This document shows, one piece after another, positions 1-7,790 of a stretch of DNA of 9,819 bases; within the stretch, counting starts at the first letter, position 1; every line of letters starts with the position of its first letter. The position numbers and the translations under genes are program-made. The notes under the pieces are model-generated. The model searched no databases, was not told where the DNA came from, and worked only from the letters and a program-made list of their open reading frames with translations. Origin of the DNA: Sedimenticola sp. (GTDB lineage: Bacteria > Pseudomonadota > Gammaproteobacteria > Chromatiales > Chromatiaceae); the NCBI GenBank assembly GCA_027041035.1, contig JALULB010000211.1, forward strand, positions 1 through 9,819. Reading direction: 5' to 3'.

Positions 1-652
1 GAATGACTATTCGCCTCAAGCGAACGAAAAAACGGACTCAAAATGGCTTTCCCTCGCTACGATCGGTTAAATCCGACAGACTCCTAGGAGGGCAGTCTGC
101 CGCAGTGGCAGGGAATTGGCAGATTTTTCCGACCCTTCGCCGTCACAAAATCCCCACTATGCTCCTCAACGATCGACTCGATTCCCCGCAGCCTTACGAC
201 AATTCCCCAAACCCGGCAGTCTGCTAGCTAACACGGCTGCGGCAGGGCCTGAAGAAAGTGTCTTTCAAGACTTGACAGACGGTGATATGCACACCCCGCC
301 ATGGGTCCGGGAAGGTCGTATGCCGTGACAGACAAATTGGCGGTGGTGATCTGTTAAATGCAAGTAAATCAACAGGTTGTGTTGCTGTATCAAAATTGGT
401 CGATTTGATGCAAGGCAAGGAATGATGCGGCCTGCGGGGCTGTTTCCGCGTACTGTCCACAAAGTTATCCACAGAAAATGTGAGTAGCGATAAGTGCTTG
501 ATCCGGGGGGCTCCCGAGTGTGTTGCCGCCTGTCGCCGGGGTGCCTGCGTGGCGCCTGAATCATCAACTGGATTGGCGTTTTCTGACATCTCCGCCGCTT
601 GAAGCACTTTACGCTGGCCGAACGGCATGAAGTCGTCGCGCGGGGTGGCGCT
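1..652. other. Region without a convincing gene, downstream of the cbb operon
   Basis: No reading frame here has a protein-like composition on either strand; the longer open frames are rich in Arg/Pro/Ser and lack a ribosome binding site. The region lies beyond the 3' end of the aldolase gene. I see a DnaA-box pair at 453-473, a 10-bp direct repeat GGCAGTCTGC at 91-100 and 215-224, and a short inverted repeat (CAGACT/AGTCTG) around 77-99. I found no clear intrinsic terminator for the operon, that is, no GC stem followed by T residues on the minus strand. Confidence 0.6.
453..473 (+). promoter_or_regulatory. DnaA-box-like pair
   Basis: TTATCCACA at 465-473 is a perfect match to the DnaA 9-mer consensus TTWTNCACA. 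A related CTGTCCACA lies at 453-461 in the same orientation, 12 bp upstream start to start. The flanking stretch 340-415 is comparatively AT-rich. Only two boxes are visible and no replication gene is nearby, so a functional origin is not shown. It could be a DnaA-titrating or regulatory site, or chance. Confidence 0.4.
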
Positions 653-1918
653 TCAGAACAAAGCCTTGCCGAACAGCGCGCGGGTCGAGATATGGCTGCC
701 TTTTTTCTCGCTGGCTGCGTGGCGTTTCCGCGTGGAGGCGTCGGTTTCGATGCGGTAGTCGACGCTGACACGGTCGCTGGCCAGTGGACGAAACAGCTTG
801 TCGGCGAAGGCGACATGATCGGGATGCTCGCGGAAGCTGTCGATGACCTTGGGGTGGCAGAAGCGTATCAGCCAAGTGTAGCGGTATCGGGCGTTCTCCC
901 GCGCGGTCTTGCCGGTGACGACCTCGCGCACGCCGGGAATGGCGCCGAGTACCCGGCGTCCCTCGGCCATCAGCATCTCTGCCTGCTCCGGATCGCCGCC
1001 GGAGAGGTTGTACAGGATCACATGCTCGACCGGGGTCCAGGGCTGGCAACGCGCCAGCACCTCGGCGGCGCGTCCCGCCGATCCCCACAGGCGCATCTTG
1101 CTTTCGACCTCGGCGCTCACCGTTTGTCGCACATCCCGGACCAGGTTGGTATAGCTGTTGCCCTTGCGGCTGCTGGCGCTGGAGCGGATGCTGGCGCCGG
1201 CCACCTCGGCGAGCGCGGTGTAGTAGTTGATCTTGGCGATGCCGTTGGTGATCAGGCGCCGGAACTGGGCGTCGCTCAGGCCGGTGCCGCCGTGAATCAC
1301 CAGCGGGATGGACAGCGCTTCGTTGATCTGTTTCAGGCGTTGGTAGTCGAGCCTGGGCTTGCCCTTCATGCGTCCGTGCACGGTGCCGACGGAGACCGCG
1401 AGGAAATCCACGCCGGTGCGTTCCACGTAGGCTTTTGCTTCCACCGGGGTGGTGTAGGCGAGCGCTTCCGGATGGCGTTCGGCGTCTTCGCCTTCGACGC
1501 CGGGCACGTAGCCGAGTTCGCCCTCGACGGCGATGCCGCAGGCATGCGCGGTATCGGCAACGGCGCGGGTGATACGGATGTTCTCGCTGAATTCCTGGTG
1601 CGAGGCGTCGATCATTACGCCGTTGCAACCCAGTTTGATGCCGCGTACCGCCGAGTCGAGGTCGGCGCCGTGGTCCAGGTGTATCGCCACGGGAACCGAG
1701 GCGCGTTCGGCGGCCTTTTCCACCGCCGGCATCATCAATTCGATATCGAAGTAGCCGAAGTGGGATTCGGCCAGGCTCAGGATCACCGGGGCGCGCGCCT
1801 GTTCCGCCGCGGACAGGATGGCTTCGAGAAAATCCAGGCTCACCAGATCGAACGCGCCGACCGCGTAGCCGTGGTCGTAGGCGTGCTGGAGCATGTCTTT
1901 CATGTCGATGATGGGCAT
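653..1918 (-). CDS. Class II fructose/tagatose-bisphosphate aldolase fused to a C-terminal Dabb-like domain
   Basis: The N-terminal part (residues 1-about 285) is a zinc-dependent class II aldolase, which in the Calvin cycle makes fructose-1,6- and sedoheptulose-1,7-bisphosphate. Visible motifs are HLDHG (80-84; D82 the catalytic acid/base, H83 a zinc ligand), EGELG (132-136), H181 in VGTVHG, H209 in VIHGGTG (zinc ligand and phosphate loop) and KIN at 229-231. The spacing matches the tagatose-bisphosphate aldolase branch (GatY/KbaY-like). At 421 residues it is about 130 longer than that branch. Residues 297-390 read like a Dabb stress-responsive alpha/beta barrel: VEHVILYNL, AIPGVREV, then HPDHVAF. 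A basic 30-residue tail follows. The start ATG is preceded by AAGG-type Shine-Dalgarno repeats. It is the last gene of the RubisCO operon, 41 bp after the upstream ORF. The aldolase call is firm; substrate choice and Dabb function are inferred. Confidence 0.9.
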   Translation of the reverse strand: MPIIDMKDMLQHAYDHGYAVGAFDLVSLDFLEAILSAAEQARAPVILSLAESHFGYFDIELMMPAVEKAAERASVPVAIHLDHGADLDSAVRGIKLGCNGVMIDASHQEFSENIRITRAVADTAHACGIAVEGELGYVPGVEGEDAERHPEALAYTTPVEAKAYVERTGVDFLAVSVGTVHGRMKGKPRLDYQRLKQINEALSIPLVIHGGTGLSDAQFRRLITNGIAKINYYTALAEVAGASIRSSASSRKGNSYTNLVRDVRQTVSAEVESKMRLWGSAGRAAEVLARCQPWTPVEHVILYNLSGGDPEQAEMLMAEGRRVLGAIPGVREVVTGKTARENARYRYTWLIRFCHPKVIDSFREHPDHVAFADKLFRPLASDRVSVDYRIETDASTRKRHAASEKKGSHISTRALFGKALF

Positions 1919-1959
1919 TGCCTTCTACCTTCTGTCTGTGTGGCCGGCCGGGCGCTGGA

Positions 1960-2334
1960 TCAGTGACCCGGCGCGCCGGTCGCGGCCAAGCGTGTTTCCA
2001 ATGTTTCCCGCAGGCGGGCCAGCGCCTTTACTCGCAGGTGACTGGCCATGTAGTGGTAATAGTTCATTGTGCAGTTCACCGTGGTGTGCAGGCTGTCGCG
2101 GCCGCTGTCCTGGAAAGCCAGCCACGCGAGCACCGGCAGATCGAACTGGCGTTCGTCGACCACGACCCAGCAGTCGTGCTCGACGATCAGCACCATCGAC
2201 TTCAGCTCCGGCAGCGCGACGCGCATGGGCAGCTTCAGGTGCAGGCGCGCCCGGCGCCACAGGTTGTACAAGGCGGCGTCCACCTGTTCCTCGCGTGCCG
2301 CGTATACCGGCATGTCGTGGATGCGCGTGGTCAT
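1960..2334 (-). CDS. Unknown 124-residue protein between cbbO and the aldolase
   Basis: I do not recognise this family. The start codon shares one base with the cbbO stop (TGATG on the minus strand), which points to translational coupling with cbbO. The protein has no signal peptide or transmembrane segment. It has an amphipathic start, a hydrophobic strand-like centre (MVLIVEHDCWVVVDE, about residues 47-61), an aromatic patch (NYYHYMASHL) and a basic helical C-terminus (VKALARLRETLETRLA). The composition is that of a real soluble cytosolic protein. The single-base overlap suggests a role tied to the CbbQ/CbbO activase or to RubisCO, but that is inference from position only. Confidence 0.7.
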   Translation of the reverse strand: MTTRIHDMPVYAAREEQVDAALYNLWRRARLHLKLPMRVALPELKSMVLIVEHDCWVVVDERQFDLPVLAWLAFQDSGRDSLHTTVNCTMNYYHYMASHLRVKALARLRETLETRLAATGAPGH

Positions 2335-4682
2335 CAGCCCGTCAGGCTGGCGAACAACAGTGGCAGTTGTTCCGGCAATCGGTCGACATGCTCGATCACG
2401 GTGTAGTGGTTCTCGCCGAAGATGCGCTTGACGTAGTTGTCGGCGAGCGGGTCGAGTGTCAGGCAGTAGCTCAGCACGCCGCTGGAATACAGCTCTTCGA
2501 CGGCCTTTTTGGTGTCGTTCCGCAGGTGGCGTGGATCGGACTCGTCGATGTCCGCCGGCTCGCCGTCGGTGACCAGCAGGATCAGCTTGCGTCGTTCCTG
2601 CTGTTTCAGCAGATGATGGCCAGCGTGGCGCAGCGCCGCGCCCATGCGCGTCGACAGGCCGCCCTTCATGCCGGCGAGGCGTGCCTTGGCCTCGTCGTCG
2701 AAGTGCTGGTTGAAATCCTTGAAGCGGTAGTATTGCACGTCGTGGCGGCCGTCGGAGGCGAAGCCGTGCAGCGCGAACGGATCGCCGATGCCCTCGATGG
2801 CGGTGGCGACCAGGGTCGCCGCCTCGCGGGTCAGTTGCAGGATGGTCTTGTCGGTATCACCGACCTGTTCGTTGGTCGATTCCGACAGGTCCAACAGCAC
2901 AACGACGGCGAGGTCGCGGGTCTTCAGCACGTTTCGCAGGGTGATGCGCGGACTTGGTTGCTCGCCCATGCGCAGCGCGACCATTGCATCCACCGCCGCG
3001 TTGATGTCGATCTCATCGCCATCCTCCAGGCCGCGTTGGCGCTGCACGCCGGCCGGCGCCAGCAGGTCGATGATCTGGCGGATGCGGTGGGCGATCGGTT
3101 TGTGCTCGGCGAGGATGTCGTCGATATCCGCCGGGTCGCCCTTCGGCATGCGACGTTCGTACAGCGTCACCCAATCCGGTCGGTGCAACTGAATCTGGTA
3201 GTCCCATTCGTGATAGTGAAAGGGCTCCGAGACCGGCTCCTTGCCCCACATCTCGTTGAAGCTCTTGGTGTTGTCGGTCAGGTCGTCTTCGTAGGGGCGC
3301 ATGATGTCGCTGCATGTCCAGATGACCTGGGCGTCGTCGCCGGCCAGTTCGCAGTCGACCTCGTGGGCCATCATCAGCGGGCTGACCTTCTGGCGGATCT
3401 GGCGCATGCTGGCCGGAACGTATTCGAATCCAGCATCCCAGTCGACTTCCTCGAAATGCCAGACGAACCGGTTGTCGTCGCGATACGGGATACGGTAACG
3501 CTCCAGGATGCGCAGGCTCGGCACCGCCTTGCGCGCGGCGAACAGGTTGTACAGCTCGATGCCCATCAGCCAGGAGAAGTGGTTGTCGTCCTGGTTGGCT
3601 TCGATTTGGGCATGGAACTTCTCGACGAAGCGTTCCAGCGGTTCGTCGTCGCCGCCTTGCGCGTCGGCGTCCAGCAGTCGCAGCGCGAGCGCTTCCAGCA
3701 GCGGGATGCTCTCGTGTTCCACGGGTTGTTCGTATTCGACGCGCATCAGCGATGCCCACAGGCGTTTCAGGCCGGGGAAGGCGTTGATGGCCTTGTATTC
3801 GACGCGCGCGTCTTCCAGCAGGCCGATGAAGAACATCTGCGCCGGGCTGAGCTGCTCGGCGGATACCGAGCTGTGCGTATAGGCCATGTGCGACGCCATG
3901 TGCGCGGCGGTGGCGCGATACAGCTCCAGGCCGGGGATGTCGCCGATGTCGTCCAGCGCGTCCGGCAGGTGCAGGATGCGGTCTTCGATATACGGGCGGA
4001 AATCGGTGTAGTCGGCGCCGGTCGGACGCAGGAAAAAGTCGCGGCCCCACAACGCGCGCAGGTAGAAGTTGAGCTTGCGCTGGATGCGCACGAACAGTAC
4101 CCCGCGACGCTCCTTCTCCAGCATCGCGCGGCTGTCGGCGGATTCCAGGTTGAAATAGCTGGTCAGGTTGTTGAAGTCGCGGCGATAGGCCCGCGCGCCG
4201 AAGTTCGCCCAGCGGCGCAGGCCGCTCAGGGTCAGCTTGGACAGCAGTTCGTCGATATGCGTCAGCATCGGCCGCAGGCCGCGCGCGGCGGTCGAGGCGA
4301 GCTGGTGGATCAGGGTCAGGTAGCCGCGCACCAGTTGGGCGTCGCCGAGCTGTCGCGATACCGTCGGCAGGCCGGCGAACAGCAGCGTGATCACCTCGCC
4401 GGAGGTCATCGACGAGACCTTCATCGCGGCGCTGATGCAGTCGGGAATGATGTCCTCGCCGCATTCCTTCGCCACCAGCGGCATCTCCTGAAGGTAGGTG
4501 ATTACCAGGTCGTTGCCGCGCCGCAGCTTGGCCAGCGCCCGGGCGCCGTCGAGATAGTCCGCCAGCCCGGCCGGCGACATGCTGCGCGCGGCCTCGTGAA
4601 AGGTGGCGTCGAGTACGTCCTTGACCTCGGGAACCACCTCTTCGAGGAATTCCGAATAGTCTTCAAGTTTGACAGATGCCAT
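2334..4682 (-). CDS. cbbO: CbbO, VWA-domain subunit of the RubisCO activase
   Basis: CbbO pairs with the AAA+ ATPase CbbQ. In characterised systems (for example Acidithiobacillus ferrooxidans) the CbbQ hexamer with CbbO frees RubisCO active sites from inhibitory sugar phosphates, and CbbO acts as the substrate adaptor. At 782 residues it has the usual family length. A long helical N-terminal region (about 1-580) precedes a C-terminal von Willebrand factor A domain (about 590-775). The metal-ion-dependent adhesion site is complete: DLSES at 598-602, STRMG with T678, and TDGEP with D706. The start ATG has GGGGTGAG upstream at good spacing. It lies 45 bp after cbbQ and overlaps the next ORF by one base. 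The related NorD family shares this architecture, but the RubisCO context decides the name. Confidence 0.93.
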   Translation of the reverse strand: MASVKLEDYSEFLEEVVPEVKDVLDATFHEAARSMSPAGLADYLDGARALAKLRRGNDLVITYLQEMPLVAKECGEDIIPDCISAAMKVSSMTSGEVITLLFAGLPTVSRQLGDAQLVRGYLTLIHQLASTAARGLRPMLTHIDELLSKLTLSGLRRWANFGARAYRRDFNNLTSYFNLESADSRAMLEKERRGVLFVRIQRKLNFYLRALWGRDFFLRPTGADYTDFRPYIEDRILHLPDALDDIGDIPGLELYRATAAHMASHMAYTHSSVSAEQLSPAQMFFIGLLEDARVEYKAINAFPGLKRLWASLMRVEYEQPVEHESIPLLEALALRLLDADAQGGDDEPLERFVEKFHAQIEANQDDNHFSWLMGIELYNLFAARKAVPSLRILERYRIPYRDDNRFVWHFEEVDWDAGFEYVPASMRQIRQKVSPLMMAHEVDCELAGDDAQVIWTCSDIMRPYEDDLTDNTKSFNEMWGKEPVSEPFHYHEWDYQIQLHRPDWVTLYERRMPKGDPADIDDILAEHKPIAHRIRQIIDLLAPAGVQRQRGLEDGDEIDINAAVDAMVALRMGEQPSPRITLRNVLKTRDLAVVVLLDLSESTNEQVGDTDKTILQLTREAATLVATAIEGIGDPFALHGFASDGRHDVQYYRFKDFNQHFDDEAKARLAGMKGGLSTRMGAALRHAGHHLLKQQERRKLILLVTDGEPADIDESDPRHLRNDTKKAVEELYSSGVLSYCLTLDPLADNYVKRIFGENHYTVIEHVDRLPEQLPLLFASLTG

Positions 4683-4713
4683 TACTGCTCACCCCACGGG
4701 TCCGGAAGCGTTC

Positions 4714-4731
4714 GTGATTCGCCTGAATCAC
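4714..4731 (-). promoter_or_regulatory. Intercistronic hairpin at the cbbQ stop codon
   Basis: On the minus strand GTGATTC-AGGC-GAATCAC forms a perfect 7-bp stem with a 4-nt loop. It spans the cbbQ stop codon (4728-4730) and lies 31 bp before the cbbO start. No T-run follows, so it is not an intrinsic terminator. A role in mRNA processing or in limiting cbbO translation is inference. Confidence 0.5.
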
Positions 4732-5543
4732 CCGAGGAACGTCTGCACGGCAGCGTTCAAGGTATCACGCATGTCGGGATCGTCCGTCAACGGCGTGATC
4801 ATGGTGATGCTGCATGCCGATTCCGCGTCGATTCCCTTGCTGATCAGTTGTCCGGCGTAGACCAGCAGGCGCGTCGAGATGCCTTCGTCGAGGCCGTGCC
4901 CCTTCAGGTTGCGCGCGCGATGCGCGATCTGCACGAGCTTCTCCGCGGTGGCCTGGTCGACACCGGATTCCTTGGTCACGATGGAGACCTCCAGTTCGGC
5001 CTCGGGGTAGTCGAAATCCAGGCCGCCGAAACGTTGCTTGGTCGACTGCTTGAGATCCTTCATCAGGCTCTGGTAGCCCGGATTGTAGGAGATCACCAGC
5101 TGAAAATCCGGGTGCGCCTCGATCAACTCGCCCTTCTTGTCCAGGGGTAGCGCGCGCCGGTGGTCGGTGAGCGGGTGGATGACCACGGTGGTGTCCTGAC
5201 GCGCCTCGACCACCTCGTCCAGATAGCAGATCGCGCCGATGCGCGCGGCGGTGGTCAGCGGTCCGTCCTGCCATTTGGTGCCGTCCTTGTCGAGCAGGAA
5301 ACGTCCGACCAGATCGGATGCGGTCATGTCTTCGTTGCACGCAACAGTGATCAACGGTCGACCCAGTTTCCATGCCATGTACTCGACGAAGCGGGATTTG
5401 CCGCAGCCGGTCGGGCCTTTCAGCATCATCGGCATGCGCACGTTGTAGGCGGCCTCGTAGAGTTCGATCTCCTTGCCGACCTGCTCGTAGTACGGCTCGT
5501 TCCTGATGAGGTATTGCTTGGGATCTACTGTTGAATCAGACAT
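4728..5543 (-). CDS. cbbQ: CbbQ, MoxR-family AAA+ ATPase of the RubisCO activase
   Basis: CbbQ is the hexameric motor that, with CbbO, remodels inhibited RubisCO using ATP. Numbering from the GTG at 5555, the Walker A motif GPTGCGKS is at 47-54, Walker B AICYLDE at 108-114, the sensor-1-like N158 sits in ISYNPG, and R175 in KQRFGG is a candidate arginine finger. The C-terminal helical lid follows. Three ATG codons stand in a row (5549, 5546, 5543) after an in-frame GTG at 5555. I chose 5543 (MSDSTVDPKQYL) because GAGTGG then lies 8 nt upstream, giving 271 residues; 5546, 5549 and 5555 remain possible. The gene starts 29 bp after the unknown 106-residue ORF. NorQ and GvpN are sister families, excluded by context. 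Confidence 0.94.
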   Translation of the reverse strand: MSDSTVDPKQYLIRNEPYYEQVGKEIELYEAAYNVRMPMMLKGPTGCGKSRFVEYMAWKLGRPLITVACNEDMTASDLVGRFLLDKDGTKWQDGPLTTAARIGAICYLDEVVEARQDTTVVIHPLTDHRRALPLDKKGELIEAHPDFQLVISYNPGYQSLMKDLKQSTKQRFGGLDFDYPEAELEVSIVTKESGVDQATAEKLVQIAHRARNLKGHGLDEGISTRLLVYAGQLISKGIDAESACSITMITPLTDDPDMRDTLNAAVQTFLG

Positions 5544-5572
5544 CATCATATCCACTCATAAATCTTGTAAAG

Positions 5573-5893
5573 TTACGATTCTTCGTCCGCGGTTTCCTGT
5601 TCGCCGGACCATCCCGAGGCTTTCGCTTCGCGGATGGCGCGATCATGGATCTCGCGGTGGCGTTTGGCCAACGGCTCGGGAAGCTGGCTGACCAGGCAGC
5701 CATACTTGTCCCACTCGGCGTTGACCTTTTGCAACAAGGCGTCGATGCCCGCCAGATTCCATCCCTCGCAGGTCTCGGTTTCCGGCAGGATGCCAAACAC
5801 CCAGGCATCCCGGATGATCTTGCCGATGGTCGTCATGCCGCCGTTGATATCCTTGTCGACGCCGACATAGCGGTCGGGTTTACGCTTGTGCAT
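5573..5893 (-). CDS. Unknown 106-residue protein between cbbS and cbbQ
   Basis: I do not recognise this family with certainty. The start ATG has GGAG 8 nt upstream. The protein is soluble and has no signal or membrane segment. A basic N-terminus (MHKRKPDRYVGVDKD) is followed by a core, IGKIIRDAWVFGILPETETC, then WNLAGIDALLQKVNAEWDKYG, a helical part (LAKRHREIHDRAIREAKA) and an acidic tail (GEQETADEES). The Trp-rich core and regular helices argue for a real folded protein rather than a chance frame. It lies 55 bp after cbbS behind a strong hairpin and 29 bp before cbbQ. This places it between the enzyme and its activase, so a RubisCO assembly or activase accessory role is a reasonable inference but not shown. 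Confidence 0.8.
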   Translation of the reverse strand: MHKRKPDRYVGVDKDINGGMTTIGKIIRDAWVFGILPETETCEGWNLAGIDALLQKVNAEWDKYGCLVSQLPEPLAKRHREIHDRAIREAKASGWSGEQETADEES

Positions 5894-5910
5894 CCTTTGT
5901 TCTCCAATGA

Positions 5911-5936
5911 CCCGGTCACGGGGTAGCGTGACCGGG
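5911..5936 (-). promoter_or_regulatory. Strong intercistronic hairpin after cbbS
   Basis: CCCGGTCACG (5911-5920) and CGTGACCGGG (5927-5936) form a perfect 10-bp GC-rich stem with a 6-nt loop, in the 55-bp gap between the cbbS stop and the next start. On the minus strand it is followed by TCATTGGAG, not by T residues. It therefore looks like an RNA 3'-end stabiliser or partial attenuator rather than a full terminator. Such an element would keep cbbLS mRNA abundant relative to the downstream activase genes; that role is inference. Confidence 0.7.
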
Positions 5937-5948
5937 CGGGGTCGTGGC

Positions 5949-6296
5949 CTAAACCGTGTCGCCGCGATAGATCACCATCGCCGCGCCGGCGGACTGGGAG
6001 AAGTTATCGAAACCCAGCAGACGCACATGGTTCTTCGGGTGCGCCGCGTGGCAGGCTTCCACCTCTTTCAGGATGGCGTCGACGTCGGTTTCGCCGAACA
6101 TCGGCAGTTTCCACATATACCAGTAGTGGCCGCCGGCATTCTCCGGCTCGGTGTGTTCGATACCCGGATTCCAGCCCTTGCTCACGATGTATTCGATCTG
6201 GGCGCGGGTCTGCTCCGGCGTGAAGGGCGGCAGGTAAGAGAAGGTCTCGAACTTGCGGCTGGAAGGATCGCTCAGACTTGATTGGTAATCTTGCAT
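5949..6296 (-). CDS. cbbS: RubisCO small subunit, form I
   Basis: Small subunit of the L8S8 ribulose-1,5-bisphosphate carboxylase/oxygenase. The 115 residues match bacterial form IA small subunits. Visible family signatures are [20 protein letters not shown] (about 18-37), [10 protein letters not shown] with the adjoining [14 protein letters not shown] (the hydrophobic beta-strand region), and the C-terminal [11 protein letters not shown], which is typical of the family. The start ATG has AGGAG 8 nt upstream. It is separated from cbbL by 75 bp containing a hairpin. The protein shows no unusual insertion and no transit extension. Confidence 0.97.
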   Translation of the reverse strand: MQDYQSSLSDPSSRKFETFSYLPPFTPEQTRAQIEYIVSKGWNPGIEHTEPENAGGHYWYMWKLPMFGETDVDAILKEVEACHAAHPKNHVRLLGFDNFSQSAGAAMVIYRGDTV

Positions 6297-6332
6297 GTTT
6301 TTGCTCCTGATTGCTGTTGGGTCGTCGCGCTC

Positions 6333-6362
6333 GCGGTCGGCACGGCATGACGCCCCGACCGC
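6333..6362 (-). promoter_or_regulatory. Intercistronic hairpin between cbbL and cbbS
   Basis: GCGGTCGG (6333-6340) pairs with CCGACCGC (6355-6362), and GGC (6344-6346) pairs with GCC (6352-6354) around a 5-nt loop, leaving a 3-nt bulge. It sits 10 nt after the cbbL stop and about 37 nt before the cbbS start on the transcript. No T-run follows. It could stabilise the cbbL 3' end or tune the large-to-small subunit ratio; that is inference. Confidence 0.55.
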
Positions 6363-6371
6363 CAGCGTTGC

Positions 6372-7790
6372 TTACTTGTGGGAAACGTCGAGTTTGTCGA
6401 CGGTGTCGAACTCGAACTTGATCTCTTTCCAGGTTTCCATCGCGGCGGCCAGCTCGGGGCTGTGCTTGGCGGCGGCGGTGAGGATCTCCTTGCCTTCCTT
6501 CTCCAGTTCGCGGCCCATGTTGCGGGCTTCGACGCAGGCCTCGACCGCGACGCGGTTGGCGGCCGCGCCGGCGGCGTTGCCCCACGGATGGCCCAGGGTG
6601 CCGCCGCCGAACTGCAATACCGAGTCGTCGCCGAAGATGCTTACCAGCGCCGGCATGTGCCAGACATGGATGCCGCCGGAGGCAACCGGGAAGACACCCG
6701 GCATCGCGCCCCAGTCCTGGTCGAAGAACAGGCCGCGCGAGCGGTCTTCCTTGATGTAGGAGTCGCGCATGGTGTCGATCCAGCCCAGGGTGGCGTCGCG
6801 ATCGCCTTCCAGCTTGCCGACAACGGTGCCGGAATGCAGGTGGTCGCCGCCGGACAGACGCAGGATCTTGGTCAGTACGCGGAAGTGGATGCCGTGGTGC
6901 GGATTGCGGTCGAGCACCGCGTGCATCGCGCGGTGGATATGCAGCAGCATGCCGTTGTCCTGGCACCATTGCGCCAGCTGGGTATTCGCCGACCAGCCGC
7001 CGGTGATGTAGTCGTGCATGATGATCGGCGCGCCGATCTCCTTCGCGTATTCGGCGCGTTTCATCATCTCGTCGGAGGTCGGCGCGGTGACGTTCAGGTA
7101 GTGTCCCTTGCGCTCGCCGGTCTCGGCTTCGGCCTTCTGAATGGCTTCCATGACGAAGTCGAAGCGCGCGCGCCAGCGCATGAAAGGCTGGGAGTTGACG
7201 TTTTCGTCGTCCTTGGTGAAATCCAGGCCGCCGCGCAGACCTTCGTAACAGGCGCGGCCGTAGTTCTTCGCCGACAGCCCCAGCTTTGGCTTGATGGTGC
7301 AACCCAGCAGCGGACGTCCGTACTTGTTCAGGATATCGCGCTCCATCTGAATGCCCTGTGGCGGACCGTTGCAGGTCATCACATAGGCGATCGGGAAACG
7401 GATGTCTTCCAGACGCAGCGCGCGCAGCGCCTTGAAGCCGAACACGTTGCCGACCAGCGAGGTCATGACATTGACCACGGAACCTTCCTCGAACAGATCG
7501 ATCGGGTAGGCGACGAATGCATAGAAGCAGGTATCGTCTCCGGGCACGTCCTCGATGGCGTAGGCGCGGCCCTTGTAATAGTCCAGATCGGTCAGCAGGT
7601 CGGTCCACACCGTGGTCCAGGTGCCGGTGGAGGATTCCGCCGCGACCGCCGCCGCGACCTCTTCGCGTGGCACGCCATCCTGCGGGGTTACCTTGAAACA
7701 GGCCAGGATATCCGTCTCCTTCGGGGTGTAGTCCGGCATCCAGTAAGTTTCGCGGTATTCTTTTACACCCGCGTCATAAGTCTTAGCCAT
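6372..7790 (-). CDS. cbbL: RubisCO large subunit, form IA
   Basis: Catalytic subunit that carboxylates ribulose-1,5-bisphosphate to two 3-phosphoglycerates. It has 472 residues, the normal form I length. Active-site residues are all present, with an offset of 8 from spinach numbering: E52, K167 (TIKPK), K193 carbamylated lysine with D195 and E196 (FTKDDEN), H286/R287 (HIHRAMH), H319, and loop-6 K326 (GTVVGKLEG). The sequence reads as form IA of chemolithoautotrophic proteobacteria. The start is the ATG at 7790 ([12 protein letters not shown]), with GGAGA 6 nt upstream. The frame is open for 54 more codons upstream, but those run through the promoter region and are not RubisCO-like. D81 (EDVPGDD) lies near the acidic residue reported as important for CbbQO activation; I have not aligned this exactly. 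Confidence 0.98.
   Translation of the reverse strand: MAKTYDAGVKEYRETYWMPDYTPKETDILACFKVTPQDGVPREEVAAAVAAESSTGTWTTVWTDLLTDLDYYKGRAYAIEDVPGDDTCFYAFVAYPIDLFEEGSVVNVMTSLVGNVFGFKALRALRLEDIRFPIAYVMTCNGPPQGIQMERDILNKYGRPLLGCTIKPKLGLSAKNYGRACYEGLRGGLDFTKDDENVNSQPFMRWRARFDFVMEAIQKAEAETGERKGHYLNVTAPTSDEMMKRAEYAKEIGAPIIMHDYITGGWSANTQLAQWCQDNGMLLHIHRAMHAVLDRNPHHGIHFRVLTKILRLSGGDHLHSGTVVGKLEGDRDATLGWIDTMRDSYIKEDRSRGLFFDQDWGAMPGVFPVASGGIHVWHMPALVSIFGDDSVLQFGGGTLGHPWGNAAGAAANRVAVEACVEARNMGRELEKEGKEILTAAAKHSPELAAAMETWKEIKFEFDTVDKLDVSHK

Noticed and set aside
271..276. TTGACA as a promoter -35 box
   Set aside because: The only -10-like sequence nearby (GATATG at 283-288) is 6 bp away, not about 17, and no gene follows on the plus strand.
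66..358. GTTAAAT at 66-72 and 352-358 as integron cores
   Set aside because: GTTRRRY is frequent by chance, and there is no surrounding dyad, partner box or cassette gene at either place.
599..1966. A 455-residue plus-strand open frame over the aldolase
   Set aside because: It is antisense to a gene with clear catalytic motifs, and its own composition (Ala/Gly/His/Asp-rich) shows no domain.
1893..5150. A 1085-residue open frame on the plus strand
   Set aside because: It runs antisense through the aldolase, cbbO and cbbQ, is rich in Val/Gln/Arg/Asp, and has no known motif. It is a mirror of the GC-rich codons of the real minus-strand genes.
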